Positions 1 to 9,100 of a stretch of 64,000 nucleotides of DNA are shown piece after piece. This DNA comes from Candidatus Microthrix subdominans (GTDB taxonomy: Bacteria; Actinomycetota; Acidimicrobiia; Acidimicrobiales; Microtrichaceae): the NCBI GenBank assembly GCA_016719385.1, contig JADJZA010000009.1:124001-188000 (forward strand), read 5' to 3'. Position 1 is the first letter of the stretch. Each line of letters begins with the position of its first letter. The notes under the pieces were generated by a model. That model was given only the letters and a program-made list of their open reading frames with translations. It did not search any database and was not told the origin of the DNA. A program made the position numbers and the translations under genes.

Positions 1-206
1 CGCGCCTTGACCCGACCCTTGACCGCCCCTCCAACCTTGCCCGGAGCTCCCGCCGCCGCGCTGGTCAGCTTGCCGGCCGCCCCCTTGGCCAGGTTGGCCG
101 GGGTGAGCTGTTCGCGCCTCGCCTGCAGCTCGGATTCGGCCCGCCGGGCGCCGACGACGCCTGCCGCAGCCCCGACCGCAAACCAGAATGCTCGCTTGGG
201 AATCAC
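1..206 (-). CDS. small DUF6167-like protein, 3' end outside window
   Basis: The first 68 codons are visible; the gene runs off the left edge. It starts with GTG at 206, overlapping the rarA stop as GTGA, with a strong GGGGAGGAG Shine-Dalgarno just upstream, inside rarA. The N-terminus begins MIPKRAFWFAVGAAAGVVG, a basic start followed by one short Ala/Gly-rich hydrophobic segment, then a charged Arg/Glu stretch and a Lys/Gly/Ala-rich tail. This resembles the small DUF6167-type proteins that sit near alaS and rarA in actinobacteria. Function is unknown; it is probably anchored in the membrane by the single N-terminal segment. The family assignment is from pattern memory, not from a search. Confidence 0.6.
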   Translation of the reverse strand, partial: MIPKRAFWFAVGAAAGVVGARRAESELQARREQLTPANLAKGAAGKLTSAAAGAPGKVGGAVKGRVKA

Positions 207-1606
207 GTCGTCTCCTCCCCCGCCGGCGTGGCGGGTTGGTCACTGGTCGTGTCGGGCTGTTCGACCGACGGTAGCGCCCCCCGGGCGGCCAGTCGCTGGG
301 CGACGCGCCCCTCGTAGCCATGCTGGGACGGTTGGTAATAGCGCCGGCCGGCCACCACGTCGGGCAGGTACTGCTGATCGACCCAGCCGGATGGGTCGTC
401 GTGCGGGTAGCGATAGCCGACGCCGTGACCCAGCCGTTTGGAGGCCTGGCCGGAGGTGTCGCGCAGCGGTGGCGGCACCTCGCCGACCAGCCCGCGTCCC
501 ACGTCCCCGAGCGCTGCGCCGATGCCCAGGTAGGCCCGGTTGGACTTGGGCGCCTGGGCCAGGTGGACGACCACCTGGGCCAGGTTGATCCGGGCCTCGG
601 GCAGCCCGACCAGCTCGACCGCCTGGGCGCCGGCGGTGGCGACCACCAGCGCCATCGGGTCGGCCTCGCCGATGTCCTCGGAGGCCGAGATCACCAAACG
701 GCGGGCGATGAAGCGGGGGTCCTCCCCCGCCTCGAGCATGCGGGCCAGCCAGTACAGGCCGGCGTCGGGGTCCGACCCCCGGATCGACTTGATGAACGCC
801 GACGCAACGTCGTAGTGGGCGTCCACGCCGTAGCGCACCGCCTTGGCTCCCATCGCCCCCTCGACGTCGACCAGCGACAGGTCGATGGCCTCGGCGGGCG
901 CCCCGGCCCCGGCCCGCGCCCGGGCCAGGCTGATCGCCACCTCAAGCGTGGTCAGCAGATGGCGACCGTCCCCTGCCGCCGCCACCGCCAGCACCTCAAG
1001 CGCCTCCTCCAGGCCACCATCGCCTGGCGGCCCGGTGGAGGTGAGCCCCTCGGCGGCGAGGCCCCGCCGGGCAAGGGTGACCAGCGCGTCGTCGTTCAGT
1101 GGCTCAAGGCGGAAAAGCACCGACCGCGACAACAGTGCCGAGTTGACGCTGAAGCCCGGGTTCTCGGTCGTGGCGCCGATCAGGATCACCAAACCGGTCT
1201 CGACCGCCGGCAACAGCGCATCCTGTTGGGCCTTGTTGAAGCGATGGACCTCGTCGAGAAACAGGATGGTGCGCCGGCCCCGCTCCCCCAGCCGGGCCTG
1301 GGCACCGGCGATCACCTCGCGCACGTCCTTGACGGTGGAGGTCACCGCCGAGCGGGCCTCGAGGTGGGCCGAGGAGGCGCCGGCGATCAACCGGGCCAGG
1401 GTGGTCTTTCCCGTGCCGGGAGGGCCCCACAACACCACCGAGGACAACCTGTCGGCTTCGACGAGCACCCGCATCGGCTTGCCCATCCCCAACAGGTGCT
1501 CCTGGCCGACAACCTCCTCGAGCGACCGCGGTCGCAACCGGTCGGCGAGGGGCGCCGACGCGGCGGCGAGCTCGTCGGCGGCGGCGCTGAAGAGGTCGTC
1601 GCTCAC
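203..1606 (-). CDS. rarA: Replication-associated recombination protein A (RarA/MgsA), AAA+ ATPase
   Basis: A 467-residue AAA+ ATPase of the RarA/MgsA/WRNIP1 family, which acts at stalled replication forks. The Walker A motif GPPGTGKT is at residues 61-68 and the Walker B LFLDE followed by VHRF is near 113-120; the ATTENP sensor region is also present. The C-terminal half has the family's lid and tetramerisation region, including YLGIG and the late segment RYPHDDPSGWVDQQYLPD. Length is normal for the family. The start is GTG, overlapping the stop of the upstream HisA-type gene by four bases (GTGA). It is the third gene of a tightly coupled aspS operon. The close relative RuvB is encoded separately in this window. 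Confidence 0.95.
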   Translation of the reverse strand: MSDDLFSAAADELAAASAPLADRLRPRSLEEVVGQEHLLGMGKPMRVLVEADRLSSVVLWGPPGTGKTTLARLIAGASSAHLEARSAVTSTVKDVREVIAGAQARLGERGRRTILFLDEVHRFNKAQQDALLPAVETGLVILIGATTENPGFSVNSALLSRSVLFRLEPLNDDALVTLARRGLAAEGLTSTGPPGDGGLEEALEVLAVAAAGDGRHLLTTLEVAISLARARAGAGAPAEAIDLSLVDVEGAMGAKAVRYGVDAHYDVASAFIKSIRGSDPDAGLYWLARMLEAGEDPRFIARRLVISASEDIGEADPMALVVATAGAQAVELVGLPEARINLAQVVVHLAQAPKSNRAYLGIGAALGDVGRGLVGEVPPPLRDTSGQASKRLGHGVGYRYPHDDPSGWVDQQYLPDVVAGRRYYQPSQHGYEGRVAQRLAARGALPSVEQPDTTSDQPATPAGEETT

Positions 1607-2439
1607 GGCGAGGGCGGGCCCACCGCTGCGGCCTGCTCACGGTTCCAGTCGACGCACTCCTCGTAGCTGGCGCCGGTGCCTCCAAACAGGTCGAGGGCCG
1701 ACCCGATCGTCAGGTCGACGCGGCCGTCGGAACGTTCGGCGACCAGATCGAGGTCCTCGATCGACCGGGCCCCACCGGCATAGGTCACCGGTCGTCCGCC
1801 CCACCGGCCGAGCAGTTCGACCAGCTCGGCGTCGATGCCCTCCTGGCGACCTTCGACGTCGGCGGCGTGCACCAGCAGCTCGGAGGCGTGCTCGGCCACG
1901 TCGTCGAGCGCTGACGGGGTGATCTCCAGGTTGGTCAGGCGCTGCCAGCGGTCCATCGCCACCACCCACCGGGTGTTACCGGCACCATCCGAGCCGTCGG
2001 TGTCGGCTTCGTCGACGGGGATGCGCCGGGCGGACAGGTCGACGACGAGCGACTCGGCCCCCACCTCGGAGGAGAGGCGGGCGAGCGCCTGGGGGTGGAA
2101 CCGGCCCCGGTCGTCGAAGAGCGACGAGGTGACGATCACCGCGGAGGCTCCGGCCTCCAACCACATGGCGGCGTTGGTGACGTTGACCCCGCCGCCCAGT
2201 TGCAGGCCCCCGGGATAGGCGGCCAGCGCCCGGCGTGCTGACGCGTCGTTCTCGGGGCCCAGCTTGATAACGTGCCCGCCGGTCAGCCCATCGGCGCGAT
2301 AGCGCTCGGCGAAATAGGCGGCGGGGCGCTCGCTGCGGTGGTTGGTGACCGTCGACGACCCGTCATCGGAGTAGGTGCCGCCGACGAGCTGGACGACCGC
2401 TCCCCCGGCGAGATCGATGCAGGGCCGAAAGCGGGTCAT
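1603..2439 (-). CDS. HisA-type ProFAR isomerase, eukaryotic (His6) type
   Basis: A 278-residue TIM-barrel protein. Its motifs match phosphoribosylformimino-5-aminoimidazole carboxamide ribotide isomerase of the eukaryotic His6 type better than ordinary bacterial HisA: FRPCIDL at the start, GGHVIKLG, LQLGGGVN, VVDLSARR, LVHAADVEG, YAGGARSIEDLDLV and IGSALDLFGG. The reaction would be the Amadori isomerisation of ProFAR to PRFAR, the fourth step of histidine synthesis. No other his biosynthetic gene is in the window. It overlaps aspS upstream (ATGA) and rarA downstream (GTGA), so it is translated as part of that operon. Whether it is the organism's only HisA cannot be seen here. Confidence 0.85.
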   Translation of the reverse strand: MTRFRPCIDLAGGAVVQLVGGTYSDDGSSTVTNHRSERPAAYFAERYRADGLTGGHVIKLGPENDASARRALAAYPGGLQLGGGVNVTNAAMWLEAGASAVIVTSSLFDDRGRFHPQALARLSSEVGAESLVVDLSARRIPVDEADTDGSDGAGNTRWVVAMDRWQRLTNLEITPSALDDVAEHASELLVHAADVEGRQEGIDAELVELLGRWGGRPVTYAGGARSIEDLDLVAERSDGRVDLTIGSALDLFGGTGASYEECVDWNREQAAAVGPPSP

Positions 2440-4232
2440 GTCGTCGGCGGCAGCAGGCGCAGCCCCAGCTCGTCGAGCTGGTCGGCCCCGATCGGGCCCG
2501 GCGACCCGGTCAGCGGGTCGGCGCCGCTCTGGGTCTTGGGGAAGGCGATGACCTCCCGGATGTTCTCCTCGCCGGCCAGGATGGCGACCAGCCGGTCGAT
2601 GCCGTAGGCGAAGCCGGCGTGGGGCGGGGCGCCGAAGCGCAGCGCCTCCAACAGGAAGCCGAAGTTGGCTTCAGCCTCGGAGTCGGAGATACCGAGCAGA
2701 CCGAACACGGCCTCCTGCACGTCGCTGCGGTGGATCCGCACGCCGCCGGAGCCCAGTTCCCAGCCGTTGATCACCAGGTCGTAGCTCTGGCTGCGCACCT
2801 TCAGCAGCTCGTTGGGATCTCCCAGCTCACCGGCCGCGCCTGCCTGGAGCAGGGCCAGGTCGTCCTCATGGCACATCGTGAACGGGTTGTGGGCCGGCAC
2901 CGGCCGGCCGGTCACCTCGTCGATCTCCTCGAACAACGGGAAGTCGATCACCCAGCGCACCTGCACGCCGCCCTCGGCGATCGGGGGTCGGCCCAGCTCG
3001 AGGCGCAGCAGCCCGAGCACGTGGGTGGTGCGCCGCCACTCGTCGGCGACGAGCAGCAACAGGTCGCCCTCGGTGGCCTCGGTGCGTTCGGTGAGGGCCG
3101 TCATCTCGGCCTCGGAGAGGAACTTGGCCACCGGCGAGTCGAGCCCGTCGGCCTTCACCCGCATCCACACGAGGCCCTTGGCGCCCCAGCGTTTGGCCGA
3201 CTCGGTCAGCTCGTCGAGGCGGCGGCGGGTGAGCTCGGCGCCGCCCGGCACCCGAATCGCCTTGATCGACGGAGCCTTGAATGCGTTGAAGCCGGTCTCG
3301 GCGAACACGTCGGTCACCTCGCGCAGCAAAATGTCGAAGCGCACGTCGGGCTTGTCCGAGCCGTAGGTGTCCATCGCGTCGTGCCAGCTGATGCGCTCGA
3401 TCTCGCCGACCGGCCGACCGGTGACGCCCTCGATCGCCGCCGAGATCGTCGACCCGATCACGTCGAGCACCTCGTCGCGGCTGGCGAAGGCCAGCTCGGC
3501 GTCGAGCTGGGCAAACTCGTACTGACGGTCGGCCCGCAGGTCCTCGTCGCGCAGGCAGCGGGCGATCTGGTAGTAGCGGTCGATGCCGCCGACCATGCAC
3601 AGCTGCTTGTACATCTGGGGAGACTGGGGCAGGGCGTAGAAGGTGCCCGGGTGCTGACGGGAGGGCACGACGAAGTCGCGGGCGCCCTCCGGGGTGGACG
3701 CGATCAGCATCGGGGTTTCGATCTCGACAAACCCCTCGTGCTCCATGGCGGTACGGATCGAGGAGTTCACCCGGGCGCGCATGCGCAGGTTGGACTGCAT
3801 CTTCTCGCGCCGCAGGTCGACGTAGCGGTGCCGCAGGCGGATCGTCTCGTCGACCGCGTCGGCCCGGTCGTCGACGGGGAACGGCGGCGGTTTGGCGGCG
3901 CTGAGCACCTCGACCTCGGCCTCGCCGATCTCGACCTCGCCGGTGTCCAGGTCGGCGTTGACCGTGCCCTCGGGTCGGGGGCGGACGACGCCGGTGATCT
4001 TCACCACCCACTCGGAGCGGACGTCGACGTCGTGGTCGATCACGCACTGGACGACCCCGGTGTGGTCGCGCAGGTCGATGAACGCCAGGTGCTCGCCGTG
4101 CTCGCGTCGGCGGGCGACCCATCCGGCCACGCTGACCCGCTCACCAACGTTGGCGGCCCGCAGCTCCCCGCAGCGGTGGGTGCGGTAGGGCGGGTTGGCG
4201 GATACGGCGGGGGTGTCTTCGATGCTCGGCAC
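2436..4232 (-). CDS. aspS: Aspartyl-tRNA synthetase
   Basis: A 598-residue class II synthetase of bacterial type. The N-terminal OB-fold anticodon-binding domain (about residues 20-115) contains GWVARRREHGEHLAFIDLRD. Motif 2 is ARCLRDEDLRADRQYEF, the large GAD-type insertion follows, and motif 3 is GFAYGIDRLVAILAGEENIR near the C-terminus, followed by REVIAFPK. It charges tRNA-Asp; whether it also charges tRNA-Asn depends on the presence of GatCAB, which is not in the window. The start is GTG at 4232 with only a weak upstream purine stretch. It is the first gene of aspS-hisA-rarA-DUF6167; the 126-bp gap to the divergent DUF3556 gene should hold both promoters. Confidence 0.97.
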   Translation of the reverse strand: MPSIEDTPAVSANPPYRTHRCGELRAANVGERVSVAGWVARRREHGEHLAFIDLRDHTGVVQCVIDHDVDVRSEWVVKITGVVRPRPEGTVNADLDTGEVEIGEAEVEVLSAAKPPPFPVDDRADAVDETIRLRHRYVDLRREKMQSNLRMRARVNSSIRTAMEHEGFVEIETPMLIASTPEGARDFVVPSRQHPGTFYALPQSPQMYKQLCMVGGIDRYYQIARCLRDEDLRADRQYEFAQLDAELAFASRDEVLDVIGSTISAAIEGVTGRPVGEIERISWHDAMDTYGSDKPDVRFDILLREVTDVFAETGFNAFKAPSIKAIRVPGGAELTRRRLDELTESAKRWGAKGLVWMRVKADGLDSPVAKFLSEAEMTALTERTEATEGDLLLLVADEWRRTTHVLGLLRLELGRPPIAEGGVQVRWVIDFPLFEEIDEVTGRPVPAHNPFTMCHEDDLALLQAGAAGELGDPNELLKVRSQSYDLVINGWELGSGGVRIHRSDVQEAVFGLLGISDSEAEANFGFLLEALRFGAPPHAGFAYGIDRLVAILAGEENIREVIAFPKTQSGADPLTGSPGPIGADQLDELGLRLLPPTT

Positions 4233-4358
4233 GAGGATCGATCCTACCGACCGGCGGCGGCCGCCCGGCAGCCGGGGTTCGGTCGGTGCCGCTCACCGGC
4301 GGACAGGCGTGGCAGAGTTGGCGCCGGTGAGGGTCGGACGAACACGGGGGCACTGTCG

Positions 4359-6080
4359 ATGGGGTTTATGAAACCGAGCGCGCCCGAGTTCGACACGGCG
4401 GCGTGGCCGGCGCTGCCCTACCCCGAGCGTCTCCGGCTGATGTGTCACACCTGGGCGATGCAGGGCTTCGGCGCACCGCTGGTCGCCTACGGCTTCTACG
4501 TCGTGAAGCTGGTGCTCTTCGTCGGCGGATTCATCGTGTTTGCGCGGTTCACCGACGGCGTCGACTCGCTGGGGAGTATCGGTGGGTGGTGGGCCCGACC
4601 GCAGGTGTTCGCCAAAGCGGTGTTGTGGTGCCTGGTCTACGAGGCGATGGGCCTGGGCTGCGGCAGCGGACCGCTGACCGGCCGCTACTCGCCCCCGGTG
4701 ACCGCCGGGCGTGCGTTCCTGCGGGTCGGCGGCGTGCGGCTACCACCCTGGCCGCAGCTTCCACTGACCGGGGGCAGCCGCCGGAACGCCCTCGACGTCG
4801 GGCTCTATGGCGCGCTGTTGGCGTTAACGCTTCGGGCCCTGCTCGCCGGGGATCCGCTCGCCAGCCGGTGGATCGTCACCCCGATCATCGTCGTGATGGT
4901 GCTGGCCGGACTGCGCGATCGCACCGTGTTTCTTGCCGGGCGATCCGAGCACTACCTGCTCGCCGCCTTCGTGTTGTTGTTTCCCTCCGAGCTGTGGGCC
5001 GGCGAGCAGGCGGTGCAGGCCGGCCTGTGGTTTTGGGCGGCCACCTCCAAGCTGAACCACCACTTCCCCAACGTGATCGCGGTCATGTTGTCCAACAACC
5101 CGTTCTTTCGGTCGCGGCGGCTGCGCCGGTGGTTGTACCGCGACTTTCCCGACGACCTGCGCGGATCGAGGTGGGCCGCCTGGGTGGCCCATGGCGCCAC
5201 CGCGCTGGAGTACGCAGCACCGCTGGTGCTCGTCTTCGCCCCGAGCGGCCCGGTCCGGGTGGCGGCCCTGGTGGCGATCGTCGCCTTTCACACCGTCATC
5301 CTCACCAGTTTTCCGCTCGGGGTGCCGCTGGAGTGGAACCTGTTCTTCATCTACTCGGCGCTCGTGCTGTTCGGGGCCCACGGCGACGTGCGCATCTGGC
5401 ACCTGAGCAACCCGCTGCTGATCACGGTGCTGGTGGTCTGCCTGGTGGCGATCCCCGCCTACGGCAACGTCCGTCCCGATCGGGTGTCGTTCCTGCCCGC
5501 CATGCGCTACTACGCCGGCAACTGGGCGATCGGCACCTGGCTGATGCGACCGGGTTGCCTCGACCGCATCGAGGACACGCTGCGCTGTGCGGCCGCCACG
5601 CCGGCCCAGCAGCTGGAGGGGCTTGGCGACGACACCGACGTCCCCCAGGCGCTGGGCCGGGGCCAGGCATTTCGGGCCATGCACCTGCACGGGCGGGCGC
5701 TGGCGGCGCTCGTGCCGCTCGGAGCATCGGGCATGTTGGACGATTCTGCGTACCCGGACCCGACCGCGCAGTTGGCACCCGATGAGCTCGAGGTGCTCGA
5801 CGGCGAGATGGTCGCCGGCATGGTGCTCGGCTGGAACTTCGGCGACGGGCACCTGCACGACGAGCGATTCCTGGAGATCCTCCAGGAGGCCTGCGGCTTT
5901 GCCCCCGGCGACGTGCGGGCGGTGATGATCGAGGGCCAGGCACTCGGCTCCCCGACGATGGCCTGGCGCATCGTCGACGCCGCGTCGGGCACGGTGGCCA
6001 GCGGCAACCTGGTGGCGGCCGACCTGCTCGATCACCAGCCGTGGGAGGCGAATGGGCTGGCGCTGCACGCCGAGGCCTGA
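4359..6080 (+). CDS. DUF3556-family polytopic membrane protein
   Basis: A 573-residue integral membrane protein. It opens with MGFMKPSAPEFDT, then a cytoplasmic-looking stretch with HTWAMQGFG and several hydrophobic helices (about 35-60, 75-90, 145-165, 170-190, 205-225, 285-345 and 360-385). The C-terminal 190 residues are soluble. The motifs GLGCGSGPLTGRYSPP, RLPPWPQ and FWAATSKLNHHFPNVI match the DUF3556 transmembrane family known from mycobacteria and other actinobacteria, whose function is not established. ATG at 4359 follows a GGGGG run by about nine bases; a second ATG nine bases downstream is also possible. It lies divergent from aspS and 75 bp before a second large membrane protein on the same strand, possibly one transcript. 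Confidence 0.8.
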   Translation: MGFMKPSAPEFDTAAWPALPYPERLRLMCHTWAMQGFGAPLVAYGFYVVKLVLFVGGFIVFARFTDGVDSLGSIGGWWARPQVFAKAVLWCLVYEAMGLGCGSGPLTGRYSPPVTAGRAFLRVGGVRLPPWPQLPLTGGSRRNALDVGLYGALLALTLRALLAGDPLASRWIVTPIIVVMVLAGLRDRTVFLAGRSEHYLLAAFVLLFPSELWAGEQAVQAGLWFWAATSKLNHHFPNVIAVMLSNNPFFRSRRLRRWLYRDFPDDLRGSRWAAWVAHGATALEYAAPLVLVFAPSGPVRVAALVAIVAFHTVILTSFPLGVPLEWNLFFIYSALVLFGAHGDVRIWHLSNPLLITVLVVCLVAIPAYGNVRPDRVSFLPAMRYYAGNWAIGTWLMRPGCLDRIEDTLRCAAATPAQQLEGLGDDTDVPQALGRGQAFRAMHLHGRALAALVPLGASGMLDDSAYPDPTAQLAPDELEVLDGEMVAGMVLGWNFGDGHLHDERFLEILQEACGFAPGDVRAVMIEGQALGSPTMAWRIVDAASGTVASGNLVAADLLDHQPWEANGLALHAEA

Positions 6081-6155
6081 GCCGGCCTCGCTACAACACC
6101 TCGAACGCCGCTCCGCTTCTCCGTGCATCGGGTACCGTTCGGCTTCGGGGGAACG

Positions 6156-9100
6156 ATGATGCGTCCGAGCGAGTCGTCCGACGAACGCCAGCCTGACGAC
6201 GGCAGCGCTCGTCCGCTGGAGCTGCGCGTGCACGGGGTGGGCAACCCGCCCGACGACACGGTGCTGCCACCGGCCGGCTCCGAGACCCACACCGAGGTGC
6301 GCCTGGTTCGCTGGGGTCACCTGATCGCGGACAATCGCTGGTTGCCCCTGTGGGTGCTGCTCGCCCCGTTCACGCTGGCCAACGTCGCCGGTTGGATGCA
6401 CCCGGCCAACGCCCCCCGACGGGCCGCGTGGTGCCGCCGCATCGCCCATGTGGTCGGCATCAGCCTGACGGTGACGACGACCGCCTGGGTCACCCAGCTG
6501 GTCGTCGACGTCATCGCCTGGCAGGGCCTGGTCGGCCTCGATGTCTGGACGTACCACCCGCTGCGGCGCCTGTGGTTGGCGGTGGCGGTCACGTTCCTCG
6601 GCATCGTCGGCGCCTTCACCCTGGCCGGCCGCACCCGCGCCGCCGCCGAGGCGGTCGCCCCCTACACCGCCGCCCCGGAATCGAGGGGTGGCGTCGACGA
6701 CGATGAGCGGATCTTCAACCCGGCCTTCTTCGCCCACGAGCCGGACCTGGCCTTTCTGGCGATCGTCCACCAGCTGTTCGCCCTGGGCACCCTGGTCCTC
6801 ACCGCCGTGTTGGCCTTCCATCGCGCCGGGGCGGCGCCTACCCCGGTTCCTGGGCAGCCGGTGCCCCTCGGCCTGGGCGACGTGTTCGCCACGGTCGGAG
6901 CTGCGCAGTGGATCGGCGTGGGGCTGCTGGCGGTCGCCGGCCTGGAGCGGCCCGGGCTGTGGGGCCGGCGCTGGCGCATCTCCGGACCGGCGGTGGCGAT
7001 GGGGCTGGCGATCCTGGCGTCCAATGCCGGCTGGTCCGGCGTGATGTTGGTCGCCCGCCGAACGCTCAGCTGGCTGGGCGGGGCTCAGATCACCCTGGGC
7101 TCGGAGGTGGCCCTGGTGGAGAGCTTTACCGCCGGTGTGGTCGCTGCCGCGCTGCTCGCTGCGCTGATCGCCGCGGTTGCACTGCTGCGGGGAGGACGTG
7201 GCGACACGACCCTCCCGGCCGTCCCCCGAACGCTCCTCGTGCTGCGGGTGCTGATCCGCAACGTCGACCTGATCGCCTCGGCCGGGGTGGCCGTGGCGTT
7301 CGCCGTGGGCGGGGCGCTGTTCGTCGCCCGGTTTCAGCGCCCCGCCGACGTGTTGGCCCCCTGGCCGGTGCGCATCGAGTCCCCGGGTGCCGGGTGGCTC
7401 ACCCGGGTGACCGCAGCGGTGCCGCTCCTGCTCGCATTGGGGGCGGCAACAGCAGCGCTGGCCACCCGCTCGGTGCCCCGCCTGCGGCCCTGGGCGGCAT
7501 CGGTGTGGGAGGTGCTCACCTTCTGGCCGCGCCGTTTCCATCCCCTGGCGATCACCCCGTATTCCGAGGTCGTCGTGCCCGAGCTCCAGCTCGAGGTGGT
7601 CGACGGACTTCGGCAGGGGCGCCGGGTGGTCGTTTCGGCCCACAGCCAGGGCTCGGTCCTGGCGGTGAGCGCCCTGGCCGGCCTGGCCGGGGGCGGGGTC
7701 GACCTGGCCGGGTCCTCGCTCGTCACCCACGCCTGCCCGATCGGCCCCCTCTATGGCCGGTTCTTCCCCCACCAGTTCGCACCGGAGGCCCTCATCCCGC
7801 TGGCCGAGCACCTTGCGGTCGGCGCCCGTACGGGCTCGACCTGGATCAACGCCTGGCGACGCGGTGACCCGGTCGGCGGCCCGGTCGGGTCGGTCGGGTC
7901 GGTCGATGGAACCAGCGTGCAACGCGGCCCCGTCGAGATGCCGCTCGGAGGGGTGGGCCACACGGCGGCCTTCGACGACCCCGAGGTGCGACGGGGCATC
8001 GAGCTGTTGCTGGCGAGCACTCCCCGGCCGATCCCCGACGAGGTCTTGCCGCGGCTTGACCGCATCCGCTTCTCACCCAAGCCGATGGTGGGCTGGTTCG
8101 ACCCGTCGGTGCTGTTCCGCGCCGGATCCAGCCTGACCCTCACCGAGGCGGTCGGGCCCTTCGCCGACCGGCGCGAAGTGCTCGCCGCTCTTGATCCGGA
8201 CGCCGCCGTCATCGACCTGGCGGAGGCGGTGCCCCGAGCCGACCCGTACACGCCGGTGTGGGTCGACTTCGTCGCCGATACCGGCGACGGCCACGTGCCC
8301 ACGATGGCGGTGGCCTGGCACCTGGCCAGGGGGCTGACCCCAAGCGACACCGACCGGGGGCCCGACGACGAACCGACGGTGACCAGAGCGATCGAGCTCG
8401 CCCGGGAACCAATCTGGGACGAGGCGGTGGCGCTGACCCCGCGCAGCCGCCCCGCCGGCCCCGACGTGGCCCTGCCGCGCGGCTCGCTGCTGGTCATCGG
8501 CGGCGATCTCGGCTACCCGGTCGGCACCTCCGACACCTATCGGGACCGCCTCGCCGGCCCCTACCAGCAGGCCTGTGACGGTGTGGGGCCGTCACCGGAC
8601 GGGACGGAGCCGCTCGTCGTGGCCATCCCCGGCAACCATGACTGGTACGACGGGCTGGACGGATTCGCTGCGTTGATGTGCGATCGGGTCCGCCTTGGCG
8701 CGTGGCGCACGGCGCAGCGCCGGAGCTACGCAGCGGTGGCGCTGGCCCCCGGTTGGATGCTGTGGGCGGTCGACGGCGGTGTCTCCGGCGGCGACGTCGA
8801 CCCGACCCAGCTCGACTACTTCACCCGGATCGGCGCCGACCTTTCACCGGATGTCAGGGTGATCCTCACCTGGCCGACCCCGGCATGGGCGACCGGTCAT
8901 CGCCACGGCGAAGCCCAGGTGGCGCTCGACCGCTTCGTGATCGACACCCTGGGCGACCCCCGCCGGGTGGCGCTGTACCTGAGCGGTGACAGCCACCATT
9001 ACGCCCACCTCATCGACGAGCAGCACGGTATCCACTACGTGACCGCCGGGGGCGGAGGCGCGTTTACCCACCCCACCCACACGCTGCAGCGACGCAGCGA

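Noticed and set aside
4824..7961. A 3.1-kb open frame on the minus strand opposite the DUF3556 and fusion genes
   Set aside because: The predicted protein is an Arg/Gly/His/Gln-rich mixture with no domain or membrane pattern, as expected from antisense reading of GC-rich codons; the plus strand has clear protein families.
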